Assembly (NCBI GenBank): GCA_028571685.1
Contig: CM053143.1
Location: forward strand, 7,679,501-7,743,500
DNA length: 64,000 bases
Reading direction: 5' to 3'
Source: Heterohyrax brucei
Lineage: Eukaryota; Chordata; Mammalia; Hyracoidea; Procaviidae
A model generated the notes under the pieces. That model worked only from the letters and a program-made list of their open reading frames with translations, did no database searches and was not told where the DNA came from. The position numbers and the translations under genes are program-made. This document shows, piece by piece, positions 48,317-60,328 of this stretch (the stretch's first letter is position 1; the number at the start of each line of letters is the position of its first letter).

Positions 48317-48727
48317 TGTCTTCAGCTGGGTTCTTTAGAGAGCAAAACCAGTAAAGTGTATAAATATGTATCGACAGATTTATGTGAAGGAAACAGAACA
48401 TCCCAAGTCTGTGGAGCAGGGTGGAGGCTCCCCTTAATTCATGTAGCTGCAGAGTGAATCCAAGATCAGCAGGTCAGAGAGCAGGGGTCCTTTTCTGTCT
48501 GTGAAGATCAACAATTCACAGGATGATAGCTGAAGTCCTAAGAGCTGGAGGTTATATGAACAAGAGGCAGCTGCAGGATTCAGAGCAAGCAAAAAGCCAG
48601 AATGTCTGTGCTTATATGCAGATGCAGGCCACAACTCCAAGGGAATGCCCTTTAAACTGGAAGTGGTCACACATAAACACTGAGAATTATGGCCCAGCCA
48701 AGAGGACACTCAGTGCTAACCATCACA
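48317..48727 (-). mobile_element. Solo LTR (LTR family B), antisense
   Basis: Starts tgtcttcagctgggttcttt and ends taaccatcaca (TG...CA). Flanks ctcat (48312-48316) and cacat (48728-48732) fit a 5-bp duplication with one mismatch. Related to 54326-54880. It resembles MaLR-type LTRs and has no internal coding region. Confidence 0.75.
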
Positions 48728-49799
48728 CACATTAAATAATATATACCACCACAACAATATAAACAACTTACAAACAGATACAGGCAGATAATTATTCGGA
48801 AAAGGGGAAGGCTTATAGGAAGGAGTGTACCCGTATGTATCTATGTACATTTATAGGTTAGGTTTTGGATATTTTTTCATACATATTTGTGTGTGCAGCA
48901 TATTTATATTCATAGATATAATAGAGCACAAAGAGGGCACAGTTTTAGAAGCTTTCTGGATATAACCAAACATTTCAAGGGACCAAGTTAGTGGGATTAA
49001 GGGCTGGGGACCACAGTCTCAAGGGATTGTCTAGGTCAGTTGACATAACATAGCTCATAAAGAAAACACTCCACATCTTCTTTTGATGAGTAACAAATGA
49101 GATCTTAAAAGCTTGCTAATAGGAATCTAAGATACTGGTCTTATCCCATCCAGAGCAAGGGAGAATGAAGAAAACCAAAGACATACGGGAACAGTCAGTT
49201 CAGAGGACTAATGGACTACAGGAACTGTTACGTCCACTAGCCTGAGCCTAGAAGAGATAGAAGGTACCTGACTAACCCTACTGACTCCTCTGAGAGGGCA
49301 CTTAATAGAGGATCCCAGATGGAGTGGGAGAAAAATACAGAACAAAATTCAAATTCACAAAAAAAGACCAGGCTGAACTTCTTTGACAGAGACTGAAGGA
49401 ACCCTGCGGCTGAGGCCCTCCAGACACACTGCTGAGAACTGAAGCTGTGTCTAAAGTCCAGCATTCAGCCAAATATTAGACAAGCCTATAAAACAAATAA
49501 CGTGCTTGAGGAACATGCTTCTTAGTTCAGGTGTACAAAACCAGGCAACACCTGCCCAAAAGCAAAGACAAGAAGGCAGGAAGGGGCAAGAAAAACAGAC
49601 TAATGGACACAGGGAACCTAGGGCGGAAATCTGAAGACAGCGGACATGTTACGGGGATTGCAACAAACATCCTTAAACAATTTGTGTATAAATTTTTGCA
49701 TGAGAAACTAATTTGCTCTGTAAATTTTCACCTAAAGCTTAGTTAAGTGTTAAAAAAAGACACTTGAAAAATCTTTTTAAAAGGTGTTTTAGTGTTTCA

Positions 49800-50215
49800 G
49801 TGATTAAAAAAATTGTTTGGGGTAGTAATCTTTTTACAATCTTTTTAAATAAAATTTTATTTTCAAATAATTTTAGATTTGCAAAATGTTTATGAGGGTA
49901 GTACAAAGAGTTCCCTTACGCTCTTCACGCAGCCAGCCCTACTGGTACCATCTTACAGAACCAAGATACGTTGGTTAAAAAATAAGAAAGTAACATTGGT
50001 ACAATACTCTTAACTAAATACCTTGTTTGGATTTCACCAGTTTTTCCACTAATGTTCTTTTCCAATTCCAGGATCCATTGCAGGCACCACATTGCATTTA
50101 CCAACCTTTTATTTTTAAGTGATGACTTCCATGTGATATTGCTGTAGTTTCTCTCTCTTTGACATAATATCATTGCTGCCTTTTGGAAAAGAAAATGATG
50201 TGTTTGTGATGATAT
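49800..50215 (-). mobile_element. L1M 3' end, antisense
   Basis: 'caaataattttagatttgca', 'taacattggtacaatactct' and 'tttggatttcaccagttttt' follow the inverted L1M 3' UTR. The RTE begins at 50216. Confidence 0.75.
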
Positions 50216-53200
50216 TATTGTTGTTAGGTGTGTCAAGTCAGTTCTAACTCATTGCTGTGCTATCCATGTACAAGAGAATGAAACACACCCAGTCTTGAGC
50301 CATGCCCGCAATCATTATTATGCTTAAACCCATTGTTGCAGCCGCTGTGTCAGCCCATCTCTTGTTGAGGGTCTTTCTCTTTTTTGCTGACCCACTGCTT
50401 TACCAAGCATGGTGTCCTTGTCCAGGGATTGATCCGTCGTTACAACATGTCTAAAGTTTGTAAGATGCAGTCTCACTATCCTTGCATCCAAGGAACACTC
50501 GGGTTGTACTTCTTCCAGGACAGATCTGTTTGTTCTCTTGGTGGTTCGTGGTACATTCAACATTCTTCTCTAACACCACAATTCAAAGATGTCAGTTCTT
50601 CCTCCTTATTCATTGTCCAGCTTTTGTATGCATGTGGTTCCACTGAAAATAACGTGGCTTGGGTCAGGCACACCTCAGTTTTTCACTTTTCAAAATGTGA
50701 CAGAAGCATTTTGGAGCAGATTTTCCCAGTGCAGTGTGCTTTTGATTTCTTGACTCTGCTTCTGTGGATGTTGATTGTGGAACCAAGTAAAATGAAATCT
50801 TTGACAACCTCAATCTTTTCTCCATTTTATCGTGATGTTGCTTATCGGTCCAGTTGTGAGGATTTTTATTTTCTTGATGTTGAGGTGCAATCTATACTGA
50901 AGGCTGTGGTCTTTGATCTTCATCAGTAAGTGTTTCAAACCTTCTTCACTTTCAGCAAGTCAAGTCATGTCATCTGCATGATGCAGGTTGTTAATGAGTC
51001 TTCCTCCAATCCTGGTGCCTTGTTCTTCTTTGTGTAGTCCAGTTTCTTGCACTAGTTGCTTGGCATGCAGATTGAAAAGGTATAGTGAAAGGATACAACC
51101 CTGATACACACCTTTCCTGACTTTAAACTATGCAGTGTCCCCTTGTTCTGTTTGAAAGACTGCCTCTTCATACATGTACAGGTTCCTGATGAGGACAATT
51201 AAGTGTTCTAGAATTCTCATTCTCCACAATGTTATCTGTAATTTATTATGATTCACATAGGCAACAAAACATTGGCAGACATCTGGTATTCTCTACTTTC
51301 ATCCAAAGTTCATCTGACATCAGCAGTGATATCCCTGGTTCCACATCCTCTTCTCAGTCCAGCGTGAATTTCTGGCAGTCCTTTGTCAGTGTACTACTGC
51401 AATTGCTTTTGAATGATCTTTACGAAACTTTTACTTGCATGTGACGCTAATAATGCTGTTCAATAATTTCACCATTTGGTTGGATCACCTTTCTTGGGAA
51501 TGGGCATAAATATGGATCTCTTCCAGTCAGTTGGCCAGGTAGCTCTCTTCCAAATGTCTTGGAAAAAATTGGTGAGTACTTCCAGTGCTGCATCTGTATT
51601 TTGAAACATCTGAATTGATATTCCATCAATTCCCGGAGCCTTCTTTTCCACCAATGCCTTAAATGAAAGTTGGCCTTCTTCCTAAGTACCGTTGGTTCCT
51701 GATCATATGGTACTTCTTGAAATGATTGAACGTCAACCAGTTCTTCTTGGTATGATGACTCTGTGTATTCCTTCCATTTTCTTTCGATGCTTCCTGAGTT
51801 GTTTAATGTTTTCCCTGAAGAATCTTTTACTGTTGCAACTTCAGGCTTGAATTTTTTCTTCAGTTCTTTCAGCTTGGGAAATGTAGAGAATCTTCTTCCC
51901 TTTTGGTTTTCCATTTCCGGCTCTGTACATGTCATCATAATACTTTTTCTTCTTGAGCTGTCCTCTGAAATCTTCTGTTCAGTTCTTATGTGTCATCATT
52001 TCTTCCTTGTGCTGTAGCTATTTGGCATTCAAGAGCAAGTTTTGAAGTCTCTCTGATACCCAATTTGGTGTTTTCTTTCTTTCCTGTCTTTTTAATGGCC
52101 TCTCACTTCCTTCATGCATGATGTCTTTGATGTTGTTCCACAGCTCGTCTTGTCTTCGGTCATTGGTGGTCAGCGCATAACTTCTCTTCTTGAGATGGTC
52201 TCTAAACTCAGGTGTGGTATCTTCAAGTTTGTGCTTTGGCTGTTGAGCACCTGTTCTAATTTTCTTCAGTTTTAATTTGAACTTACATACCAGCAAATGA
52301 TGGTCTTTTCAACAGTCATCACCCAGTCTTGTTCTGACTGATGATATTGAGCTTTTTCCATTGTCTCTTTCCACAGATGTAGTGGATTTAATTCCTGTGT
52401 ATTACATCTAATGAGGTCCATGTGTATAGTCACCATTTATGTTGGTGAAAAAGATATTTGCTATGAAGGTGTTGGTCTTGGAAAATTCTGTCATGTGATC
52501 TCTGGCATCATTTCTATCACTGAGGCCATATTTTCCAATTTCTGATCCTTCTTTTTTCCAACTTTTGCATTCCAATAACCAGTAATTATTGGTGCATCCT
52601 GATTGCAATTGATCAATTTCAGATTGCAGAAACTGGTAGAAATCTTCAATTTCTTCATTTATGACCTTAAGGTTGGTGTGTAAATTTGAATAAGAATCAT
52701 GTTAACTGGCCTTCCTTGTGGGCATATGGATATTATCCTATCACTGACAACACTGTAATTCAGGATATATCTTGAAATATTCTTTTTGGCAATGAATGGA
52801 ACACTTCAAATTGTCATTCACTGTGTAGTAGACCTTATGATTTTCCAATTCATCATGACTAATATGAGCCCATTTCATCTCTGTAATGCCTAGGATGTTG
52901 ATGTCACTATGTTCCATTTCAGTTTTAATGATTTCTGATTTTCCTAGGTTCATGCTTTGTATGTTCTGTGTTCTGATTATTAGTGAGTGTCTGCAGCTGT
53001 TTCTTCTCATTTTGAGTTATGCCACATTAGTAAATGAAAGCTTGACTCCATCCATGTCATTAAGGTTGACTCCACTTTGAGGAGGCTGCTCTTTGCCTAT
53101 CATCTTTTGAATGCCTTCCAACCTGGAGGGCTCAATTTCTGACACTGTATCTGACAGTGCTCTGCTGCTATTCATATGCTTTTCACTGGAAAGTTCAAGA

Positions 53201-53255
53201 TGATAGAACCCTACACTTGATTCAGAAGTATATAATAATAGTAGCAAAGGCTTCA
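50216..53255 (-). mobile_element. RTE/BovB-like LINE, nearly full length, antisense
   Basis: About 3 kb, close to the usual RTE length. On the minus strand the 5' region is near 53250, then an APE-type endonuclease start (RTQNIQSMNLGKSEIIKTEM, then DINILGITEMKW) at 52741-53010. RT pieces follow with KKAPGIDGISIQMFQ and PTDWKRSIFMPIPKKGD at 51447-51938. The C-terminal region is at 50324-50563. It ends with an inverted SINE-like tail at 50223. Many frameshifts, so inactive. It is the most complete RTE copy here and useful for placing the others. Confidence 0.93.
51447..53010 (-). pseudogene. RTE ORF remnant: endonuclease and reverse transcriptase
   Basis: Open pieces at 52741-53010 (endonuclease N-terminus), 52018-52296 (a linker rich in Lys and Arg) and 51447-51938 (fingers and palm start of RT) run in the right order but in different frames. 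Confidence 0.85.
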
Positions 53256-53279
53256 TTTACAGAGTGTTAACTGTGCATT

Positions 53280-53492
53280 GAAGGAGCCTTTGGTGCAGTG
53301 GTTTAGTGCTCAGTAGCCAACCAAAAGGTCTGTGGTTTTAACCCACCAGCCACTCTGCAAGAGAAAGATGTAGCAGTATGCTTCTGTGAAAATTACAGTC
53401 TTAGAAACCCTATGGGCAGTTTTAGCCTGTCCTACAGGGTCATTGTGAATCAGAGTCAACTCTACAGCAACAGGTTGGTTTGGTTGGTTCTG
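53280..53492 (+). mobile_element. AfroSINE, long subtype
   Basis: 'ggagcctttggtgcagtggt' head, 'gcaagagaaagatgtagcag' block, and tail 'gtgaatcagagtcaactcta'. Confidence 0.92.
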
Positions 53493-53727
53493 TGTTCCAG
53501 TCACTGTGACATGCTTTACTGTCTGATTTAAATCTTACAGTGACTATCATCTTCATTTCAGCTAAGAGAATTAAGACCAGGGTGCTGAAATTTCCATCTT
53601 CACGTTGCAGTTGTGGATGACTTTAAAGCCAAGGTTAAGAATACTGGCCTGGCCAGGCTCTCAAGGCCCTCTGAAAGCATCTTTTCTTCCTTACCATAAC
53701 CGTTTAGTTAATGAATAGTAGTTGTTA

Positions 53728-53912
53728 TTATTGTGTGCTGACAAGTCAATTCCTATTCATTGTGACCTCGTATGATGGAGTGGAACTGCCACATAGTGTT
53801 TTCTAGGCTGTGATCTTTGCAGAAGCAGATGACCACATCTTTCTCCTGAAGAGCCACTAGCAGGGCTTGGGTAGCTGGCAAGCACTCAACCATTGCACCA
53901 CCACTCTCTTAG
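53728..53912 (-). mobile_element. AfroSINE, antisense, long subtype
   Basis: 'agaagcagatgaccacatct' middle and 'caaccattgcaccaccactc' inverted head. Confidence 0.88.
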
Positions 53913-54119
53913 CAAGTATTGTATTTTCACATAAATAGTGCATGCCTTCTACATTTCTTTGCCAGCCACACACTCCCTTGTAAAGTATTTTTGTAAGTGC
54001 CACTATGCCAGTATTTTACATATTGCCCCGATAAGTCAATTAATTAGCATAGTGTGCTTATGAAAATACCTTGCAGAGGGAGGGTGCAGTTGGTTGGAAG
54101 ACACAGTTATTTGCATAAA
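53913..54119. other. Unassigned
   Basis: Nothing recognised. Confidence 0.35.
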
Positions 54120-54245
54120 ATACGGTAGTCATTTCTTTAATTTACAAGAAACAAACCAGGATAGGGAGGTTAAGAAACTGCAGGTGGGCATGCAGTCATC
54201 AACAAAGAGCAAGCCAGATCTGGAACCCATTTCTCTTTAAAGATC
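54120..54245 (-). repeat. MIR SINE, antisense
   Basis: 'agggaggttaagaaactgca' then 'agccagatctggaaccca' match the inverted MIR core. Confidence 0.6.
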
Positions 54246-54325
54246 AGTGGAGTTTCATACATGTAGAAGGATCAGATCCAAAATCTGTAGTGAAATTCAA
54301 TTGATTGAAATCCTTCATTAACCCT

Positions 54326-54880
54326 TGTCTTAGGCTGGGTTCTCTAGAGAAGCAAAACCAGCACATATAGAGAAAGATGGATGGATAGAGAAAGATTTAT
54401 AATAATAAGGAAGCAGCTCACGCAATTGTAGAAACTGAAATTTCCCAAGTCCTGGATTGGAGCACAAGGTTCATACAGCCACGGAAGCTGGTGAACCCAA
54501 GGTTGGCAGGTCAGAGGTTAGAGTTCCAGATCACATGCTGCATAGGTCGGTGAATCCAAGATGACAGGCAAGACTGCGGGGTTTCTGCCGACTCCCCAGG
54601 CTTCGTGGGCTGGCACACCCAGGAGGGGCAGGGCAGGTAACAGACTCTTTCTTGCAGCTTATGAGAGGCAATGAATCCAACAGCTTCTGGTTCAAGACCC
54701 AGGAACCAGATGTAAAAGGAGAACAGAATGGGTGCTGCTGGCACCATGGGCCGGTGGAAGCAGGCAGCAGAGATGGGGAGATGAAGACTGAGGGTGGGTG
54801 GTGAGTCATCAACGGCCCCACCCCTGCCACTTTGTACAGCTGCCAAAACACTGGTCCAGCCAATATGACCCGGTCTTACA
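54326..54880 (-). mobile_element. Solo LTR (LTR family B), antisense
   Basis: Starts tgtcttaggctgggttctct and ends gacccggtcttaca (TG...CA). Flanks accct (54321-54325) and gccct (54881-54885) give a 5-bp duplication with one mismatch. It shares its start with the 48317 copy, but the middle differs. Confidence 0.78.
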
Positions 54881-54956
54881 GCCCTGTCTTGCCTTCGGCG
54901 TGTGGCCTTGCTGTCTCCGCTGTGTTCTTCATGTTCTCTTCTGGCCACTCAGCAGG

Positions 54957-55135
54957 ATTTGAGAGCATGAGCTCTGTACAATCTTATCAGAACAGTTTAC
55001 CGCCAGTGTGACCTTAACTAAGCCACCTTAGCCTTTCTGAACTGCAGTCGTCTCATCTGTAACGTCAGATGGTAGGATACTGGGGAAATACGTGGATTAA
55101 CGTGTGCGAGTTGTACTGTGCAGTGCCAGGCGGTG
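54957..55135 (+). repeat. MIR SINE
   Basis: 'gtgtgaccttaactaagcca', 'tcgtctcatctgtaacg', 'gtactgtgcagtgccagg'. Confidence 0.75.
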
Positions 55136-55189
55136 CGGTTGTCCCTGGCAGCAGTGTAGGTGTGGGGGGTAGTGATGATGCTGGGGACG

Positions 55190-55447
55190 GCCCATCAGCT
55201 CGGCGCAGGCACTGCCTCCTCCGAAAGCCTTTCTGGATTTCCACTTGACAGTTAGATGCTCTCTGCTCTGTGTTCCCCTCAGGGGCCTTGGGCAAACCCT
55301 GACATGGCACTTGGCACACAGCCTACTGATATTTCTTGGCTGTTCTCCACTTACTTCCTGGGTGCACGAGGGCAGGCACAGTCATGTTCCTCGAGGTGTC
55401 CCCAGTGCCCTTCACATGGCCTGTCCATAAATGACGAAGAGTGAATG
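55190..55447 (+). repeat. LINE2 (L2) 3' end
   Basis: 'gaaagcctttctggatttcc', 'tgcacgagggcaggcacag' and 'aaatgacgaagagtgaatgg' match the order of the L2 tail. The LTR at 55453 starts just after it. Confidence 0.65.
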
Positions 55448-55551
55448 GAGTCTGTTATGGATTGAATTGTGTCCCCCCCAAAGATACGTTGACACCCATA
55501 ACCCATGCACTTGTCAGTGTGATTCCAGTTGGAAGTAGGGTTTCGAAGATG

Positions 55552-55614
55552 GTTAACATGAAGTTAACATGAAGTCATGGTTAACATGAAGTTTCGAGTT
55601 TGGTTAACGTGAAG
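55552..55614 (+). repeat. Local tandem repeat of about 13-25 bp
   Basis: Four copies of gttaacatgaagt or near-identical, with a longer unit including 'tttcgag'. It lies inside the LTR. Confidence 0.85.
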
Positions 55615-55635
55615 TCACACCGGAGTAGAAAACAA

Positions 55636-55812
55636 AAAACAAACAAAAAACCATTGCCATCGAATCAGTTCTGACTCAGAGCGACTCTCAAGGAAGGGCA
55701 GAGTAAAACTGCCCCATAGCGTTTCCCGAGAGTGCCTGGTGGACTTGAACTGCTGATCTTTTGGTTACCAGATGTGGTGCTTAACCATTAGGCCACCAGA
55801 GTTTCCTGCTGA
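55636..55812 (-). mobile_element. AfroSINE inside the LTR, antisense
   Basis: 'catcgaatcagttctgactc' tail and 'cttaaccattaggccaccag' inverted head; well preserved. Confidence 0.92.
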
Positions 55813-56134
55813 AGGAGAGTGAGTCCTAATCCTGCGTGCGTGGTGTTCTTTTTATATAAGAGGAGAAGATGCAGAGATGAAAGGACAGCCGTATGATGAC
55901 AGAGGGAGGGCAGCTGCAAGCCCAGGAACACCAAGGACTGCCAGCAGCCACTGGGAGCCAGGGGGGAGCCATGGGACAGTTTTTCTCTCAGGACCCTCAG
56001 AGGGAATTGATTGAGACCAGCAATACCTTGATTTAGACCTTTAGCTTCCAGAGCTGTGAGACAATAAGTTTCTGTTCTTTGAAGTACCCACTTGGTGGAA
56101 TTGTGTTAGGCAGTGATAAGAAATAGCCAGGGTC

Positions 56135-57284
56135 CTTTGTGCACTCCCCTGACAGGCAGCAAAGGCCCCTCCGTCGATCAGGTGGATTACAGTGACTCAT
56201 TTGTCGCCGCTGTGTGTTTCTTTCCCTACCATGTGCTTGTAACCCAGACAGTGTGCAAGCTGTGGAATTCTCCCTTTCTGGCACTGGAGGAGTAACTGTG
56301 GCACCCGTGTGAACAGAGATTTTGTCCATCATATACACATCCACAATATTTCCTTCTGTCTTTATGAACATTTCCAAACACTTTTGCCCAGGACAGCTGT
56401 TCTAGACTTATGCTGTACGTTTTCCAGGCTGGCATGAAAGATCATTTCACTAATGTGTTAGCTTCTGCTTGGAGACCTTGCAAATGAGATTTTACAGTCT
56501 TTCACTCCAGTGCAAACTTCTGATTTGATTCTGATATCACATAACTGCCATCAAATATCTTGGTATTTGGGGGATTTAGTCACTTCACATAAGCAGTCAT
56601 TGCTGTTCTGGGTACGTATTCTTCCCAGTTGGACCTCCTTTGAATTTGAAATCACCCTCATACTTCAGGAGCCTGGAATTCGGCTTTTGTATACCCACTC
56701 TGCCCAGAGCCTGACCCGTCTTAGCAGTGTACGAAATGTTTGCTCGCTACACAGTTCTCTGGTGACTGGTGCAGCTGTTGTAGAGTTTTACCAGTTAAGG
56801 CCCTGGCTTTCCAACCCCGTTTCTGAAACGTTTGTGCTTTTCTGCTGCCAGCAAGTTTTTAATATGCATGGTGTGTAGAGTCTGGTACTGGAGAAGGTTG
56901 GATCACAGTTGGAATCAGAAGCAGCATATTCTGCTGATTTGTTACATTTTAGAAAAATAAACTCTATAAAGTGTTCATAATAACAGCCACTGTCATAATT
57001 TCTCTGTCTTAGCATGGTGAAATCTATAGGGTCTTTCCTTTATATTATAGGCCTATTGGTCCAAAACAAGAATGGTGATTCCACTTATAGAAGAGAATCC
57101 CCTCATCAGCTACTCAGGTGCACGTTCTCTCCCTGTCTGCTTATCTTTGTTTCCCCAAGCCAATCCCTCCCCTGCCCTGCCTGACCCCGGTGTAAAGAAG
57201 GTGTCTGTTACCTGAGGAATACCCAGGAACACTTCCAGTGGAAGTATTTTCAAGACCATGTATTTGAGTTAGCAATAGGAAATC

Positions 57285-57323
<39 letters not shown>

Positions 57324-58529
57324 ACACTCTTGTTTTGCCTTCACTCTCCCTGCTCCCCCCCCAACTTTTTTTTAGAAGGAAAACATTTCTCCTCATAGAG
57401 AGACGCTGATGATTGGCTTTTTGGCCCTAGAAAAGGAAAGTACTTATGCTATCAAACAAGATTCCTTCAGTTTGTTGTGTTAAATTGAAAAGCTGTCAAA
57501 CAAATAGTAGCTCTCTCCGTTTCTGTTTTGATAGATGTGGTTTCTGAGCTTTTCAAGAAGAGCTGACTTTTTTCTCCATACGAGCAAACCATAAGTTGAC
57601 TTTCAAGAAATGTGTGGTGCTTAGGTCCTTTTGTAACTGGTCAGCAGCTCATGATGAAAGAAAATTGGTTGTTTGTGCTCCCATGCCAGCCTTCCTAATC
57701 AAAAACCCTTGTCAAAGGGGCAGCAGGAAGGAAATAGACTTTTTTAAATAAAACTTTTAAATTGGGAAGTGGTAGGAGCTAATACCCAAAATATTTCTTT
57801 ATGTCCTAGCAGAAAATAAGCTTTTTATTCTTCTCTTGTTGATCATTTTTTATTTTTAACTCAAAGGTTTTCTTAACTGGGGTTCTCTTCTGAAGCACAG
57901 AACACAAAAAGTGATCCGAATGACTGTTTTCTCCGTTCAGCCGATGGTGATACTGTCAGGGACTGCAGCGGGTCTGAAATTTTACCCTGCTTGCTGACTA
58001 CCAGGTTAGTCTGCCATGGTTTTGTGACTGCTGGCAGAAGATACAGGATGCCTGGGTCAGAGCCAAGGAACTCTATTAATCACAGCAATAGCAGCAGTCA
58101 GGGTATCAGTTTTGTCTTGTACCAGTTCCCCAAGGCCCAGTTCCCACAGGGTGATGCAGAGGAGGCCTAGCAGCACCTGTGTGGGGAGCACTGCAGGACA
58201 GGAGCCCTGAGTTTATTCCTACACATAAATCTTCTGTGATGGGCGGTAAAGCTCATTCTCTTCTCTACGGCTGTTCTACAAACGTCCTTGTACAGGTAGT
58301 CCGACACCAAGATGGTCTGTGCCTCTGCTCCCTGAATGTGCAGAAACCCGAAGACCTGTGGAGGACTGTCTCCCAACAAGTGGTAGGTAGGACCACTCTA
58401 GGTGTGTGGGAGAGACCGCCTTACCTGTGCTGTGGACTGCTATTCCCAAAATGACTAGTGCTCCTCCAGTATTTTAGAACAACAAAGGGGAAGAGAGTAT
58501 CAGACATTCTCCTTTTAAAAGACTGAAAC
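56135..58529. other. 2.4-kb stretch without interspersed repeats, with a GT microsatellite
   Basis: Apart from the (GT)n at 57289-57319, no repeat is named and no exon fits the gene's frame and phase. This is the longest repeat-poor part of the 33-kb intron. Confidence 0.45.
57289..57319. repeat. (GT)n microsatellite
   Basis: About 15 uninterrupted GT units; length is likely polymorphic. Confidence 0.97.
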
Positions 58530-59475
58530 TCTTTCTTCTACATTGCTCATGGGAATGTAAAATGGAACAACCACTTTGGAAATCAATCTGGTGCTTCCTT
58601 AAAAAGCTAGAAATAGAAATAACTTATGATTTAGCAACCCCAGTGCTTGGCCTATAACCTAGAGAAATAAGGGCTGTAACACCAACCGATACATGCACAC
58701 CTATATTTATTGCAGCACTGACCACAATAGCAAAAAGGTGTAGTCAACCTAGGTGGCCATCAACAGGTGGATGAATCAGCAAACTACGGTATATTCACAC
58801 AGTGGAATACTATGCAATGATAAAGACCAATGACAATCTTGGAAAACACCTGATAACATGAAATCATCTGGAAGACATTATGCTGAGTGAAACTACTTAC
58901 ACACACAAAAATAAATACTGTATGAGACCATTATTATGAGGACTCAAGAAAAAGGCTAAGCACAGAAGAAACCAATCTTTGATGGCTACCAGGGAGGGTA
59001 AGGAGGGTAGAGAGGGAGACTGGTCTTCATGGATTAGATACTAAATAGGAATTGAGTTATGTGAAGGAGGTGACAACACACGTAGGAGGGGATCCACACT
59101 GTGGGACTCTACCAAGAGCTAAGAGGTCTCCTAAAGATAACCCAATATTTTGAAGGTCAGAGTTGCAGGGGCAGGGGCCTGGGGATAATGCTTTCAGGGG
59201 ACCTCTAGGTCAATTGGCATAACTAGGTTGTTTTTTTTTTTAAGAAAATGTTCTGTGTCCCATTTTGGTGAGCAGCATCTGGGGTCTTAAAAGCTAGCAA
59301 GCTGCCATCTAAGGAACATCAGTGGTCCAATCCACATGGAGCAGAGGAGAATGAAGGACATCAAAGACAGGAGGAAAATGTGAACCCAGAAAACAGGAGG
59401 GGCCATACCCCTTGACTCTCTGTGACTAGGAAGAGCTGATGGGGATGTGGAAGACCACTCATCTCCCACTGCCAT
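58530..59475 (+). mobile_element. L1 3' end (ORF2 C-terminus plus 3' UTR)
   Basis: Enters at 'acattgctcatgggaatgta' and continues 'gcttccttaaaaagctagaa'. The 3' UTR contains a G-rich tract at 58991-59018 and 'ggggtcttaaaagctagcaa', shared with 18042-18060. Confidence 0.88.
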
Positions 59476-59869
59476 CACTCACAAGCACCTTAAATAATTG
59501 CTGGAAGGGAAAAAGGCAGTTGCTTGACTAAGTGTAGCCTTAAATTCCCCATCAGGTCTCCATTCATCCCTTCCTCTTTCTCTCCCTTTCTGATTAGTAA
59601 GATGCCATTGAATGTTCATTTTCTGCTGAAGAAATCACTTTAAGATTTATAGATTTCTTGACTTGGGATGACTTAGGTTTTATGATTTCTGAATAAATAG
59701 CTGGGTAGGAGAATTATAAGCCAGTTGTTTAAGGAATGATACTTTTAAAATAGCATCCTCTCTCTCTCTCTCTCTCTCTTTTTCTGAGCAGAGGCTTAGG
59801 AAACATCCTGTGTGTTAACTGTCAAGTCATTAGTGCAGTACTTCATCCATCTGATTTATAAGAAATCTG
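59476..59869. other. Unassigned, with a TC microsatellite
   Basis: (TC)n at 59758-59779 is the only feature seen. Confidence 0.5.
59758..59779. repeat. (TC)n microsatellite
   Basis: About 11 dinucleotide units followed by a T run. Confidence 0.9.
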
Positions 59870-59962
59870 TCAGGCGCTCCTTGGAAACTCTCTGAAGCAG
59901 TTTTATTCTGCCTGTAGGGTCGCTCTGAGTCAGAATCGATGGCACTGGTTTGGTTTTTGGTT
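59870..59962 (+). mobile_element. AfroSINE, 5'-truncated, first of three in a row
   Basis: Begins mid-element at 'caggcgctccttggaaactc'; tail 'gctctgagtcagaatcgatg'. Confidence 0.88.
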
Positions 59963-60107
59963 GATGGCATAGTGGTTAAGTGCTGTGTCTGGTAACTAAA
60001 AGGCTGGCAGTTTGAACCCAACAGGTACTCCTGGGAAACACTGTGGAGCTGTTCTGTTTTATACTGAGTTGGAATTGACTTTGTGGTAATAAGTAGGTTT
60101 GGTTTTG
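59963..60107 (+). mobile_element. AfroSINE, second of three
   Basis: Starts at 'gatggcatagtggttaagtg' directly after the tail of the first copy; ends 'taggtttggtttt'. Confidence 0.9.
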
Positions 60108-60328
60108 TGTAAGGAGGCTTGGGTGTTACAAATGGTTAAAGTCTGTACTACTAACTGAAAGATTGGTGGTTCAAAACTAAGCCTTGGAAAAAGGCCTAGT
60201 GGTCTGTTCCAGTAGATGACAGCTTTGAAAGCCCACCCTGTGGAACAGTTCTTTACGCACATGACTTTTACAACAAGTCGGACTTGACTTGACTGCCACT
60301 AGCAGCAGTAACAGCAACAGTGGCTGCC
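60108..60328 (+). mobile_element. AfroSINE, long subtype, third of three
   Basis: 'aaaaaggcctagtggtctgt' marks the subtype; tail 'agtcggacttgacttgactg' followed by a 'gcagcagtaacagcaacag' run. Confidence 0.87.

Larger units (their letters stand above)
46850..49760 (+). mobile_element. L1 LINE 3' half holding three nested inserts
   Basis: ORF2 end at 46900-47100 (decayed 'QVSNKYMKRPS' reading) continues at about 47610 ('gatgcatatcaaaactgtga'). The 3' UTR runs to 49760. Inserted are an L1 tail plus SINE (47101-47609) and a solo LTR (48317-48727). The UTR end matches 28290-28555. Confidence 0.85.
55453..56129 (+). mobile_element. Solo LTR, MaLR-like (LTR family A), with nested SINE
   Basis: Starts tgttatggattgaattgtgt, has 'gagctgtgagacaataagtt' near the polyadenylation region and ends 'aaatagcca'. 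Flanks gagtc (55448-55452) and gggtc (56130-56134) are a 5-bp duplication with one mismatch. It contains the SINE at 55636-55812 and a local tandem repeat at 55552-55614. Confidence 0.8.

Noticed and set aside
50384..50929. 181-codon plus-strand open frame
   Set aside because: It is the antisense of RTE coding sequence; the true coding strand is minus.
54511..54948. Overlapping minus-strand open frames of 145 and 110 codons
   Set aside because: They fall inside and just beyond a solo LTR, show no domain, and frames of this length are expected by chance in GC-richer sequence.
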